Source of the DNA: G963662905 sp963676415
GTDB lineage: Bacteria > Bacteroidota > Bacteroidia > Bacteroidales > WRLA01
Assembly (NCBI GenBank): GCA_963676415.1
Contig: OY781097.1
Span: 558,001 to 622,000 of the forward strand
Direction: 5' to 3'
Length of the DNA stretch: 64,000 nucleotides
A program made the translations under genes and the position numbers. Shown here piece by piece: positions 25,311 to 33,943 of this stretch. The notes beneath the pieces were generated by a model. The model had not been told where the DNA came from. It saw only the letters and a program-made list of their open reading frames with translations, and searched no databases. The first letter of the stretch is position 1, and each line of letters begins with the position of its first letter.

Positions 25311-28300
25311 TTAATTCTTCTCGATTTCAAATTCAGCCAGGCCCCGCTTTTTCACTTCCCTCAGGAATGAAGCTGCATCTACTTTCATCGATGAAGAAAA
25401 GTTAAGCCCTACTTTATCTTCTGTATCAATGAGCCGAAACCGAACAGGGGTTTTCCCAAAATGTTCCTTGGCCAGCTTTGCCAGTATATTTATAAAACCA
25501 TTATCAATAATGCTCAAATCCTGTTTCAGGGTGATGCAACGTGTGCGGTCGTTCATCAGGCCATCGAGCAGGCAAACCGACTGAATGCGCAGTTCATATT
25601 CCTCGCGGCCATAACGTTGCTCTATCTTTGCAGTTACATAAAGCAGGTTTCCTTCCTCAAAGAGATGCTTCATTTTAGCCCATGATTCGGAGAAAAGCAT
25701 TAAAGAAATACTCTCGTCCGTATCTTCCAGCGTCAGGCTTCCAAAATGTGTCCCTTTTTTTGTCAGGCGCTCGTTCACAGAAGTTACGATAGCACTGAAT
25801 TTCAAGTCCGCATTTGCGAGTTTCTCCCATCTATCCTTTATGGTTTTAATATTATGGGTAGCAAATGCCTTGGTTTCGATGGCATAAAAATCAAGCGGAT
25901 GTCCCGTAAGATAGAATCCTGTTACTTCTTTTTCTTTTTTCAGTTTCTCAAAATCAGACCAGGTTTCGCATTGAGGCATGCTCACGCTTATTTCGCCGCC
26001 ACCTTCATCACCAACTTCATCAAAAAGAGATACTTGCGCGGCATTTTGTCGCTCAATTGCAGCATTCACATGTTTGATAATTTTCTCCAGAAAAACCGGC
26101 CCGGTATTATTTTCCTGATAGAAATACTGAGCACGGTGTTCGTTCGGGAAAGCATCAAAAGCGCCCGCCATAGCAAGGGCTTCCACACTTTTGCGGTTAA
26201 CGGTACGCAGATTTACGCGGGAAATAAAATCCACAATATTCTTAAACGGACCGTTTTCTTCACGCTCGCGGATAATCTCTGCAACAGGGCCTTCACCTAC
26301 CCCTTTGATCGCTGCCATTCCAAAACGGATTTCCTTTTTTTCATTCACGAAAAAATTATAGCGCGATTCGTTCACATCAGGCCCCAATACCTTGATGCCC
26401 ATACGCTTACACTCTTCAACAAAAAAAGTAATTTTTTCAAGACTGTTCAGGTTGTGGCTTAATACCGAAGCCATAAACTGCGCCGGATAATGTGCTTTTA
26501 AATAAGCGGTCTGATAGGAAACATAGCTGTAGCAGGTGGCATGTGACTTGTTGAAAGCGTACTTGGCAAAAGCTTCCCAGTCGTGCCATATTTTCTCGAC
26601 TTTATCTATAGGATGGCCATTTTTTTCGCAACCTTCGAGAAACTTCACTTTAAGTTCTTCCATCATGGAGATAATCTTCTTCCCCATTGCTTTACGCAGT
26701 GAATCGGACTGGCCACGGGTGAAATTTCCCAGCTTGCGTGACAAAAGCATCACCTGTTCCTGATAAACTGTAATCCCGTAAGTTTCTTTGAGATATTCCT
26801 CCATTTCCGGGAGATCATATTCGATGGGCTCCTGCCCGTGCTTTCTGCGCACAAATTGCGGGATATATTCCATTGGTCCCGGGCGGTAAAGGGCGTTCAT
26901 CGCGATAAGGTCCTCGAAACGGGTTGGTTTCAATGCTTTTAAATGTTTTTTCATCCCATCGGATTCAAACTGAAACAAAGCCGTTGTTTCCCCGCGCGCA
27001 TAAAGCTCGTAAGTCTCTTTATCTTCGAGGTTTACATTTTCAATATCAATTACATCTCCGGTTGACAGCCGGACATTTTCCACGGCATCTTTGATAATGG
27101 AAAGCGTTTTCAGCCCGAGGAAGTCCATCTTCAGCAAGCCCACATCTTCCACATGTTTTCCATCGTACTGGGTCACATATTTCAGTTCAGAGTCTTTGGC
27201 CGTACTGACCGGAATATATTTTTCAAGGTCATCTTTACCGATGATAATCCCACAGGCATGCGTTCCGGTATTGCGTACCGAACCTTCCAGGGTATGTGCA
27301 TAATCAAGCACACTCACAACTTCTGCGGTTCCTTTTTCTGATTCTGCTTTCAGTTCCTGCGATTCTTTATAGGCTTTGTCTAAGGTCATTCCCGGCTTTT
27401 CGGGCACCAGTTTTGCCAGGCGGTTTGCTTCAGTCAGCGGGAGTTTCTGAACACGGGCCACATCGCGAATGGCAAGTTTAGCAGCCATTTTACCAAAAGT
27501 AATAATGTGTGCCACACGTTTTTCGCCATATTTTTTCACTACCCAATCGAGTACTTTTCCACGGCCTTCATCATCAAAATCAATATCAATATCCGGCATG
27601 GAAATACGGTCGGGATTCAGGAAACGTTCAAACAGCAAATCGTATTTAATCGGATCAATTTCTGTAATACGCAGGCAATATGCCACAGCGGAACCCGCAG
27701 CAGAACCACGGCCTGGCCCCACAGCTACGCCCATTTCGCGGGCAGCTTTCAGGAAATCCCAAACGATAAGGAAATAGCCCGGGAATCCCATGGTTTTTAT
27801 GGTGTTGAGCTCAAAATCAAGCCGTTCGCGTGTCGCATCATCTATAGTTCCCCAACGTTTTCCTGCTCCTTCGTAAACGATTTTTGTCAGGTATGCACTT
27901 TCCAGTTTGATACGTAAAACCAAATCATAGCCGCCCAGCCGTTCAAAAGCTTTTTCAGTAAATTCTTCCTTAAGATCGTCTTCGCTATATTCTTCGCGGA
28001 AGCTATCCACAGTTCCTATTTCCTCTGGAATTTCAAATTCCGGCATAATTGGCTTCCGGTCGAGCTCATAAACTTCCACTTTATCAGCAACTTCCAAAGT
28101 ATTTGCCAAAGCCTGCGCATGATCCGGGAAAAGCTGGTACATCTCATCCGTAGTTTTAAACCACTCCTGGGTTGTGTAGCGCATACGGGCAGGGTCGTCA
28201 AGGTCTTTGCCGGTACTCAGGCAAATCAAACGGTCGTGCGCTTCAGCATCTTCTTTATTGATAAAATGCACATCATTGCTCACAACACATTTAACATGAT

Positions 28301-29693
28301 GCTTTTTTGAAAGCTCTAACAGATGCTCATTTACAAACACCTGATCTTCATATACTTCTTTATCTTTTTCAGGATTTCCCGAAGGATGGCGCTGCATTTC
28401 GAGATAAAAATCTTCCCCGAAAATTTCTTTATACCAAAGCAGGGCTTTCTCGGCCTGTTCAAAACCGGCTTCACGCAACAGATAAGGGATTTCGCCACCA
28501 AGGCAAGCAGATAGCGCAATAATTCCTTCGTGCTTTTCACGCAGCAAATCTTTGTCGATACGTGGTTTATAATAAAAACCCTCCAGCCATGAGAGGCTGA
28601 CCATCTCAATCAAATTATTGTAACCCGTCTGATTTTTGGCCAAAAGCACCAAATGATAACCACTACCATCTGCTTTTTCGGTCATATCGAAACGGGTACG
28701 CCTCGCTACATAAACCTCACAGCCGAGTATAGGTTTTAATCCTGCTTTAAGGGCTGTTTTATGAAAAAGCTTGGCCCCGAACATATTGCCATGATCTGTA
28801 ATGGCAATGGCCGGCATATGATCATCTTTGGCTTTGTTGATCAGTTTGCCTATTTCGGCCGCACCATCGAGGATACTATACTGTGTATGCACATGAAGAT
28901 GGACAAAAGGTTTTTTGTCAACATCAGCAACAGGCTGGTTTACATCTGGTATTGAAGTATCAACGAGTTCCTCAACAGCCGCTGTGTTTTCAGATTCCGG
29001 ATCTTCATCAGGGCCATAAGGCTGGATATTTAAGCCAATAGGCTGCACAACATCCGGATTATTTTTCTGGAATGCAGCCTCATCTTCCTCCGAAAAGCCA
29101 TATAAACGCGGGTTTATGACACGGAGCCGCATCAATTCCAGAAAGCAGCGCGCAGTGGCTTCCACATCGGCGGCAGCATTATGCGCCGCATCGAAACCTA
29201 CCCCAAAAAGCTTTTCGTGCAATTCGGTCAGTTTGGGATATTTATAAATTTGTTTTCCCTTCCCTCCCGGCAAGGCACAAAATTCCGTAGATTCGACCAT
29301 CGTATCAATGTTAGGCTTTCCGGTAAGGAGCTTGTGATCCGTACCCGTTCTGTGCATTTCGGCACCGACAATATTATTATCAAAGCTTACATTGTGCCCC
29401 ACAACATATTTGGCTTTGACCAATGATTCATAGAAAATATCAAGGACTTTTTTTAATTCCCAGCCTTGTTCCATGGCACGTTTCTGACTGATGCCGTGAA
29501 TTTTGGTAACCGCATATGGAATTTCAAAACCATCCGGGCGAACAATATAATTCTTTACCTCTATAAGGCTCCCATCTGCCGCGTGCACCTGCCAGGCTAG
29601 TTGCACCAATCGCGGCCAATTGCTGCTGTCTGTTACGGGCGCATTATAGTTTTGTGGTAATCCGGTTGTTTCTGTATCAAAAATTATAAACAT
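25311..29693 (-). CDS. dnaE: DNA polymerase III alpha subunit with N-terminal DnaQ-type exonuclease
   Basis: Start chosen at the ATG at 29693, because the protein then opens with the exonuclease motif MFIIFDTETTGLP; the longer frame adds 15 unrelated residues. Length 1460. Residues 1-~185 form a DEDD 3'-5' exonuclease (DTETTG; VVGHNVSFDNN; HNAAADVEAT). The polymerase part has a PHP domain from ~265 (HLHVHTQYSILDG, AIAITDHGNMFG), catalytic MPDIDIDFDDEGR near 697-709, the HhH region and a C-terminal OB fold (~1298, FSAIVTSVNERL). It is the main replicative polymerase, here with proofreading on the same chain; such fusions are common in Flavobacteriia and relatives. Confidence 0.96.
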   Translation of the reverse strand: MFIIFDTETTGLPQNYNAPVTDSSNWPRLVQLAWQVHAADGSLIEVKNYIVRPDGFEIPYAVTKIHGISQKRAMEQGWELKKVLDIFYESLVKAKYVVGHNVSFDNNIVGAEMHRTGTDHKLLTGKPNIDTMVESTEFCALPGGKGKQIYKYPKLTELHEKLFGVGFDAAHNAAADVEATARCFLELMRLRVINPRLYGFSEEDEAAFQKNNPDVVQPIGLNIQPYGPDEDPESENTAAVEELVDTSIPDVNQPVADVDKKPFVHLHVHTQYSILDGAAEIGKLINKAKDDHMPAIAITDHGNMFGAKLFHKTALKAGLKPILGCEVYVARRTRFDMTEKADGSGYHLVLLAKNQTGYNNLIEMVSLSWLEGFYYKPRIDKDLLREKHEGIIALSACLGGEIPYLLREAGFEQAEKALLWYKEIFGEDFYLEMQRHPSGNPEKDKEVYEDQVFVNEHLLELSKKHHVKCVVSNDVHFINKEDAEAHDRLICLSTGKDLDDPARMRYTTQEWFKTTDEMYQLFPDHAQALANTLEVADKVEVYELDRKPIMPEFEIPEEIGTVDSFREEYSEDDLKEEFTEKAFERLGGYDLVLRIKLESAYLTKIVYEGAGKRWGTIDDATRERLDFELNTIKTMGFPGYFLIVWDFLKAAREMGVAVGPGRGSAAGSAVAYCLRITEIDPIKYDLLFERFLNPDRISMPDIDIDFDDEGRGKVLDWVVKKYGEKRVAHIITFGKMAAKLAIRDVARVQKLPLTEANRLAKLVPEKPGMTLDKAYKESQELKAESEKGTAEVVSVLDYAHTLEGSVRNTGTHACGIIIGKDDLEKYIPVSTAKDSELKYVTQYDGKHVEDVGLLKMDFLGLKTLSIIKDAVENVRLSTGDVIDIENVNLEDKETYELYARGETTALFQFESDGMKKHLKALKPTRFEDLIAMNALYRPGPMEYIPQFVRRKHGQEPIEYDLPEMEEYLKETYGITVYQEQVMLLSRKLGNFTRGQSDSLRKAMGKKIISMMEELKVKFLEGCEKNGHPIDKVEKIWHDWEAFAKYAFNKSHATCYSYVSYQTAYLKAHYPAQFMASVLSHNLNSLEKITFFVEECKRMGIKVLGPDVNESRYNFFVNEKKEIRFGMAAIKGVGEGPVAEIIREREENGPFKNIVDFISRVNLRTVNRKSVEALAMAGAFDAFPNEHRAQYFYQENNTGPVFLEKIIKHVNAAIERQNAAQVSLFDEVGDEGGGEISVSMPQCETWSDFEKLKKEKEVTGFYLTGHPLDFYAIETKAFATHNIKTIKDRWEKLANADLKFSAIVTSVNERLTKKGTHFGSLTLEDTDESISLMLFSESWAKMKHLFEEGNLLYVTAKIEQRYGREEYELRIQSVCLLDGLMNDRTRCITLKQDLSIIDNGFINILAKLAKEHFGKTPVRFRLIDTEDKVGLNFSSSMKVDAASFLREVKKRGLAEFEIEKN

Positions 29694-29823
29694 CGTGCCT
29701 GATTTTTTCGGGTAATAACAAGCTGTAAAATTAGGCAAAAGCAGGCAAACAAAACCCTTGTGTTAATAAGTTTTTATATTCACCAACAAATTACTAAACA
29801 CTGATAATCAATCAATTAATCAT

Positions 29824-31263
29824 TTAGATAAAGACCGCATGAGCCAGTAGCAACCTGACTATCAAGAGGCTTAAAAGACCTAAAGAAATTATTAGAAAGT
29901 CCCAGTATAATTTCTTTCGGAGAAAAGGGAAAGTTGTTTTATTATAAACCGGGTTTTGCACATTCAAAAATGCAGGAAGAATAATTAAAACCGGTGTAAG
30001 GAGCATAATAAGGAGATAAAGCTTTATGCTGGGCAGAAAAGATGTAAAAATAAGAACAGAACCGATAATCCATGGAAACACAAATTGAGCCAGCATAAAG
30101 GCGGGGCGCTGGCTTATATCTTTTACAGGTGACTGATTTAAAGATGTTTGCAACATAATTTTCGATAATTTCCTTCCTGCAAAGATCAAAATCAGGACAG
30201 AAGCTGAAGCCAGAATGATTTCTTCTACATCAAGAATGCGGCTCATAAATATCCACTCACTGGTATAAAGAAATCCCGAGCGTGTAAAAACGCCGGCAAG
30301 ATAAGCTCCAAAAAACATATTAAGCCCATTAATGATGCACCATACCAAAAAAAGGCGCATATAGCCCGGAGCAGCACGAAAAGCATTGAATATCCGACGT
30401 GTAACAGCAAAAACAAAGAGGCCAAAGAAAGGAGCCACTGCAAAAATAACAATCAGTCCCAGGCGTGTCCACAAAAGGCTGTACGTACTTTCTGCAAATT
30501 GAATGTGGTCATAATAAACCATACTGCCAATCCCTAAATATCGTGCAGTTAGGGCTGTTAGGAATTGTCCCGCTTCAAAGATCAATAAAAAACTCAAAAG
30601 GAATAAGGATAAAGAGTGCGTAAAACGCATAAAAAAAGCGCTATGACCTCCAATGGCATCATATTGCTGTCGCACATCATACAGTATCTTTTTGTATTTG
30701 CGGATTCTCTTTTTCAAAAATGACTGCTTGCTGCGGTGCGCACTATTTTTATAAAGCTTGCCACCTGATTGACGGATCTGATTGTCAATAAAACTGACTT
30801 TTCCCCTTTCCTTATGTCTTCTGCTGAAAATCCGGCCCTCTTTTGAAAAAGGACTGCTCCTGAACATTTTTCTCCGTTGATGTCGCGCCGTTTTTTTCTC
30901 ATCAGCTCCTTTAAAACGGACTACCTCCTGATGTTTGACTTTCTTCTTTTTTATATTGCGAAATAAGAAAAAGTTGATCAGCTTTTTTATTGCCTGTTGG
31001 CGCATTTCCAGCTTTTCCTCTTTAATTTTTTTCTTGTAGCGTATTTCGGACAGGTTCTTTTTTTTCTTGTTTCTCCCCAATATAGTGTTCAGCAGTTTTT
31101 GCCATGCTTCCCTGCGTTCCAGGCGTTTCTGCTTACGATACCAGTCTTTCTGACTTTGTTTTCGCCGCTTAAATTCCTTATCCTTTTTCCTGATTGAACG
31201 ACGTTCTTTTTTCAAATACTTGTCGAAATTTGAGCTTATGTATTTCTTCTTTTCCAAAGTCAA
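29824..31263 (-). CDS. Membrane protein of unknown function with very basic N-terminal region
   Basis: A 479-residue protein. The first ~205 residues are extremely rich in Lys and Arg (for example KKERRSIRKKDKEFKRRK) with few acidic residues and no signal peptide, likely helical or disordered and cytosolic. From ~210 there are about six to seven hydrophobic segments (SLSLFLLSFLLIFEAG ... LLSLLIVRLLLAHAVFI). No family is recognised. The charge pattern suggests the tail contacts nucleic acid, ribosomes or anionic lipid; this is inference. Transcribed divergently from the VOC gene. Confidence 0.72.
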   Translation of the reverse strand: MTLEKKKYISSNFDKYLKKERRSIRKKDKEFKRRKQSQKDWYRKQKRLERREAWQKLLNTILGRNKKKKNLSEIRYKKKIKEEKLEMRQQAIKKLINFFLFRNIKKKKVKHQEVVRFKGADEKKTARHQRRKMFRSSPFSKEGRIFSRRHKERGKVSFIDNQIRQSGGKLYKNSAHRSKQSFLKKRIRKYKKILYDVRQQYDAIGGHSAFFMRFTHSLSLFLLSFLLIFEAGQFLTALTARYLGIGSMVYYDHIQFAESTYSLLWTRLGLIVIFAVAPFFGLFVFAVTRRIFNAFRAAPGYMRLFLVWCIINGLNMFFGAYLAGVFTRSGFLYTSEWIFMSRILDVEEIILASASVLILIFAGRKLSKIMLQTSLNQSPVKDISQRPAFMLAQFVFPWIIGSVLIFTSFLPSIKLYLLIMLLTPVLIILPAFLNVQNPVYNKTTFPFLRKKLYWDFLIISLGLLSLLIVRLLLAHAVFI

Positions 31264-31277
31264 TTGTAATTGCGTAA

Positions 31278-31285
31278 CAAAAATA
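31278..31285 (-). promoter_or_regulatory. -7 promoter element of the basic-tail membrane protein gene
   Basis: The minus strand reads TATTTTTG, 15 bases upstream of the start codon, so the leader would be very short. No well-spaced upstream TTTG. Confidence 0.4.
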
Positions 31286-31318
31286 GAAATTTAAGAACCA
31301 AATTATGGATTGTTCCGG

Positions 31319-31326
31319 TATTTTTG
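31319..31326 (+). promoter_or_regulatory. -7 promoter element of the VOC gene
   Basis: TATTTTTG, a match to TAnnTTTG, 64 bases before the chosen start; it forms a divergent pair with the element at 31278. Confidence 0.4.
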
Positions 31327-31389
31327 TCCCAAATAAAATTCACAAATAAAAAAAAGAACCAATCCATTCATCAAAAATCTCAAAATCCG

Positions 31390-31854
31390 ATGAAATACAT
31401 TTGCCCATTGATGTGCGTAAACGATTTAAAACGTGCGCGTTATTTTTATGAAAAAATCCTTAAAATGAAAGTTAAACACGATTTTGGTGAAAATATAACT
31501 TACGAAGGAGATTTCGCCATCCATCATGCGGCGCATTTCCAAAGCCTAATTGAAGGAAAAAATATAAATTATGGAGGCAATGATGCGGAACTATATTTTG
31601 AGGAAGATGAGCCTGATGCATTACGTGAACAATTAATCCAACATAGTATAAGCTTTGTGCATGATATAAAGGAGCAGCCATGGAGGCAAAAAGTCATGCG
31701 CTTTTACGATCCGGATCGACATATTATCGAAGTGGGTGAAAGCATGTCGCATTTGTGCCTGCGGCTGAAAAATGAAGGCCATGACAATGAAGCTATCGCA
31801 AACACCACAGGATTACCAAAAGCAACTGTTGATCAAATGCTTGCAGCTTTTTAG
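31390..31854 (+). CDS. VOC-superfamily (glyoxalase/bleomycin-resistance-like) protein
   Basis: A 154-residue protein. Start placed at ATG 31390; the 40 extra codons upstream are Lys/Asn-rich, contain the putative promoter and do not fit the fold. The protein shows paired beta-alpha-beta-beta-beta modules: CVNDLKRARYFYEKIL at the start, and WRQKVMRFYDPDRHIIEVGE, with the metal-ligand Glu of VOC enzymes. The last ~35 residues (EAIANTTGLPKATVDQML) look like a small helix-turn-helix. Substrate unknown. Confidence 0.75.
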   Translation: MKYICPLMCVNDLKRARYFYEKILKMKVKHDFGENITYEGDFAIHHAAHFQSLIEGKNINYGGNDAELYFEEDEPDALREQLIQHSISFVHDIKEQPWRQKVMRFYDPDRHIIEVGESMSHLCLRLKNEGHDNEAIANTTGLPKATVDQMLAAF

Positions 31855-31906
31855 ATTAAAGCAAAGAAGCATTTCAATAATTTTCAGGTAAAAAGATTCA
31901 TTTCAT

Positions 31907-31937
31907 TTTGCTTTCTCAGAAAAAAGACGGATCTTTG
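31907..31937 (+). promoter_or_regulatory. Promoter of rpsP operon
   Basis: TTTG (31907-31910), exactly 19 bases, then GATCTTTG (31930-31937), one mismatch from TAnnTTTG. 63 bases upstream of rpsP. Confidence 0.55.
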
Positions 31938-32000
31938 CAGCCCTTTTTAAAATTTAGACGAGTTCTATAACCTAAGCAATTGCTTAAAAATTAAAAGATT

Positions 32001-32588
32001 ATGTCAGTAAAAATGAGATTATCCCGACATGGTAAAAAAGGTCAGCCTTTTTATCATATCGTAATTGCGGATTCTCGTGCGCCACGTGATGGTAGGTTTA
32101 TTGAAAAAATCGGCACGTACAATCCCCTTACTAATCCAGCAGTAATCGACCTGGATTTCGAAACTGCACTGGAATGGTACCAAAAAGGTGCGCAGCCCAC
32201 CGACACTGTCCGTGCAATTCTTTCATACAAAGGCGTCCTCTACAGAAACCACCTTTTGGGCGGTGTTAAAAAAGGCGCTTTCAGTCAGGAAGAAGCCGAT
32301 GTGAAATTCAAAAAATGGCTGGAAGAAAAAGAAGCTAAAATCAACGCGCACAAATCAGAAGTTGATGAAAGCGAGCGCAAAATCCTGAAGGATCGCCTCG
32401 ATGCTGAAAAAGAAGTAAATGAAGCCCGTATGGCTGAAATCAAGAAAAGGCGCGCCGAAGAGCTTAAAGCACAGGAAGAAGCTGCAATCGCTGCTGCGAA
32501 AGAAGCTGCTGCCGCTGAAGCAGAAGCCAAAGGCGAAGCTCCTCAGGAAACCGAAGAGCAAGCTGAAGAAGCTGCAAAAGAAGAATAG
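32001..32588 (+). CDS. rpsP: Small ribosomal subunit protein S16 with acidic/basic C-terminal extension
   Basis: A 195-residue S16. Residues 1-~80 are the ribosomal domain (KMRLSRHGKKGQPFYHIVIA, DGRFIEKIGTYNP, DTVRAILS). The remaining ~110 residues form an Ala/Glu/Lys-rich helix ending in EEQAEEAAKEE; E. coli S16 has only 82 residues. Such extensions are common in Bacteroidota S16. It heads a cluster with rimM, which matures the same 30S head region, although a strong hairpin lies between them. Confidence 0.96.
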   Translation: MSVKMRLSRHGKKGQPFYHIVIADSRAPRDGRFIEKIGTYNPLTNPAVIDLDFETALEWYQKGAQPTDTVRAILSYKGVLYRNHLLGGVKKGAFSQEEADVKFKKWLEEKEAKINAHKSEVDESERKILKDRLDAEKEVNEARMAEIKKRRAEELKAQEEAAIAAAKEAAAAEAEAKGEAPQETEEQAEEAAKEE

Positions 32589-32610
32589 TATTATTCGAAC
32601 ATACACTGAA

Positions 32611-32640
32611 AACCGGAAGATAATTCTTCCGGTTTTTTTT
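32611..32640 (+). terminator. Intrinsic terminator or attenuator between rpsP and rimM
   Basis: Perfect 10-bp stem AACCGGAAGA/TCTTCCGGTT, 4-base loop, followed by a long T-run. Its strength implies that rimM is expressed at a lower level than rpsP. Confidence 0.85.
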
Positions 32641-32664
32641 ATTTTTGGAGCCTAACTTTGAGCA

Positions 32665-33201
32665 ATGAACAAAAAAGACTGTTATTTCCTGGGCTACACA
32701 AAAAAGCCTCATGGCACACAAGGCCACATCCTCGCTTTTCTGGATGTTGATAATCCTTCTGGGTATGAAAAAATAAATATGATTTTCCTCGAAATGGAAA
32801 GCGGCCTGGTACCTTTTTTTATCGAAAAAATCCAAATCAGGAAAAAAGGTGAGGTTTTGCTGAAACTGGAAGACGTTCAGGATGATACAGCTGCCGCCCG
32901 ACTGAGGGGCCGCGAAATGTACCTGCCTTTAAACATGCTCCCAAAACTCGAGGGCAATAAATTCTATTATCACGAAATTATTGGCTTCCGTGTCATCGAT
33001 CAAACAAAAGGGGAAATCGGCATTATAAAGAAAGTGATCGAAATGCCTCAAAATGATTTGTTTAGCGTGCAAACCGAAGATGAAAAAGAAGTCCTCATCC
33101 CAATTAATGACGATATCATCAAAAAGGTGGATCGGACAGCGAAGGAAATCCATATCAATGCTCCGGAAGGCCTGATTGACCTTTACCTTGACGAACAATG
33201 A
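32665..33201 (+). CDS. rimM: Ribosome maturation factor RimM
   Basis: A 178-residue RimM: N-terminal beta-barrel (CYFLGYTKKPHGTQGHILA) and C-terminal PRC-barrel (FYYHEIIGFRVIDQ ... VLIPINDDIIKKVD). It binds S19 and assists assembly of the 30S head and 16S processing. The stop overlaps the start of the next gene by 4 bases (ATGA), so the two are translationally coupled. trmD, the usual neighbour, is absent. Confidence 0.95.
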   Translation: MNKKDCYFLGYTKKPHGTQGHILAFLDVDNPSGYEKINMIFLEMESGLVPFFIEKIQIRKKGEVLLKLEDVQDDTAAARLRGREMYLPLNMLPKLEGNKFYYHEIIGFRVIDQTKGEIGIIKKVIEMPQNDLFSVQTEDEKEVLIPINDDIIKKVDRTAKEIHINAPEGLIDLYLDEQ

Positions 33202-33899
33202 GCATTTTTCGCTTTAAACGATTTGCGATGCAGCACGATCGTTCGGCCATGAAAATCGGAACCGATGGCATTCTGTTGGGCGCATGGTCAGAAATTAAAC
33301 CACAATGGAATATTCTGGACCTGGGCTGTGGCTGTGGTTTAATTTCCCTAATGCTGGCACAAAGAGGAGCCGCATCGGTACACGCCATCGACTTACATAA
33401 TGGCTCCATATCTGATGCAACAGATAATTTTTGCTCTTCGCCCTGGAGTCATAAACTCCGCAGCCAACTTATTTCTTATCAGGATTTTGCAGATACAGCA
33501 CAAAAACGCTTTGATCTCATCATCAGCAATCCACCATTTTTTCAAAACGACCTGAAATCCAGCTCTCGCAATCCCAAAGCACGACATTCAGAAACTCTTT
33601 CTTTTGCCGACATCCTGAATGGATTGCACAAACTTTTAGAAAAAGACGGCCATTTTGACCTCATCCTGCCTGTTGCTGAAGCAAAACTATTTGAAAGCAT
33701 GGCAAGGGATGAAGGTTACTTCCTGAACCGCCTGTGCAATGTACATACCAAATGCGGAAATGATGCAACACGCCGCTTGATGTCCTTTAGCAAAAACAAG
33801 GCAAATAGCACCAATGAAAGTATCTGTATCAGGACTGCTGTGGGAGATTATACCAAAGGATTCCGGAGCCTTACCTCTAATTTTTACCTGCAATTCTGA
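33198..33899 (+). CDS. trmN6: tRNA1(Val) (adenine(37)-N6)-methyltransferase
   Basis: A 233-residue class-I SAM methyltransferase. AdoMet motif I LDLGCGCGLISLMLA, the adenine-N6 catalytic motif NPPFF (in DLIISNPPFFQND), and the N-terminal FRFKRFAMQHDRSAMKIGTDG block that is specific to the YfiC/TrmN6 family. It modifies A37 next to the anticodon in tRNA-Val. Its overlap with rimM gives a small RNA-modification/ribosome-maturation operon. Confidence 0.93.
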   Translation: MSIFRFKRFAMQHDRSAMKIGTDGILLGAWSEIKPQWNILDLGCGCGLISLMLAQRGAASVHAIDLHNGSISDATDNFCSSPWSHKLRSQLISYQDFADTAQKRFDLIISNPPFFQNDLKSSSRNPKARHSETLSFADILNGLHKLLEKDGHFDLILPVAEAKLFESMARDEGYFLNRLCNVHTKCGNDATRRLMSFSKNKANSTNESICIRTAVGDYTKGFRSLTSNFYLQF

Positions 33900-33915
33900 T
33901 TTTCAAACAAAAAGC

Positions 33916-33923
33916 TATTTTTG
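33916..33923 (+). promoter_or_regulatory. -7 promoter element upstream of the spermidine-synthase-like membrane protein
   Basis: TATTTTTG matches TAnnTTTG and lies 20 bases before the start codon at 33944. No well-spaced TTTG is seen. Confidence 0.45.
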
Positions 33924-33943
33924 CAGGGCATAAACATTTTGTA

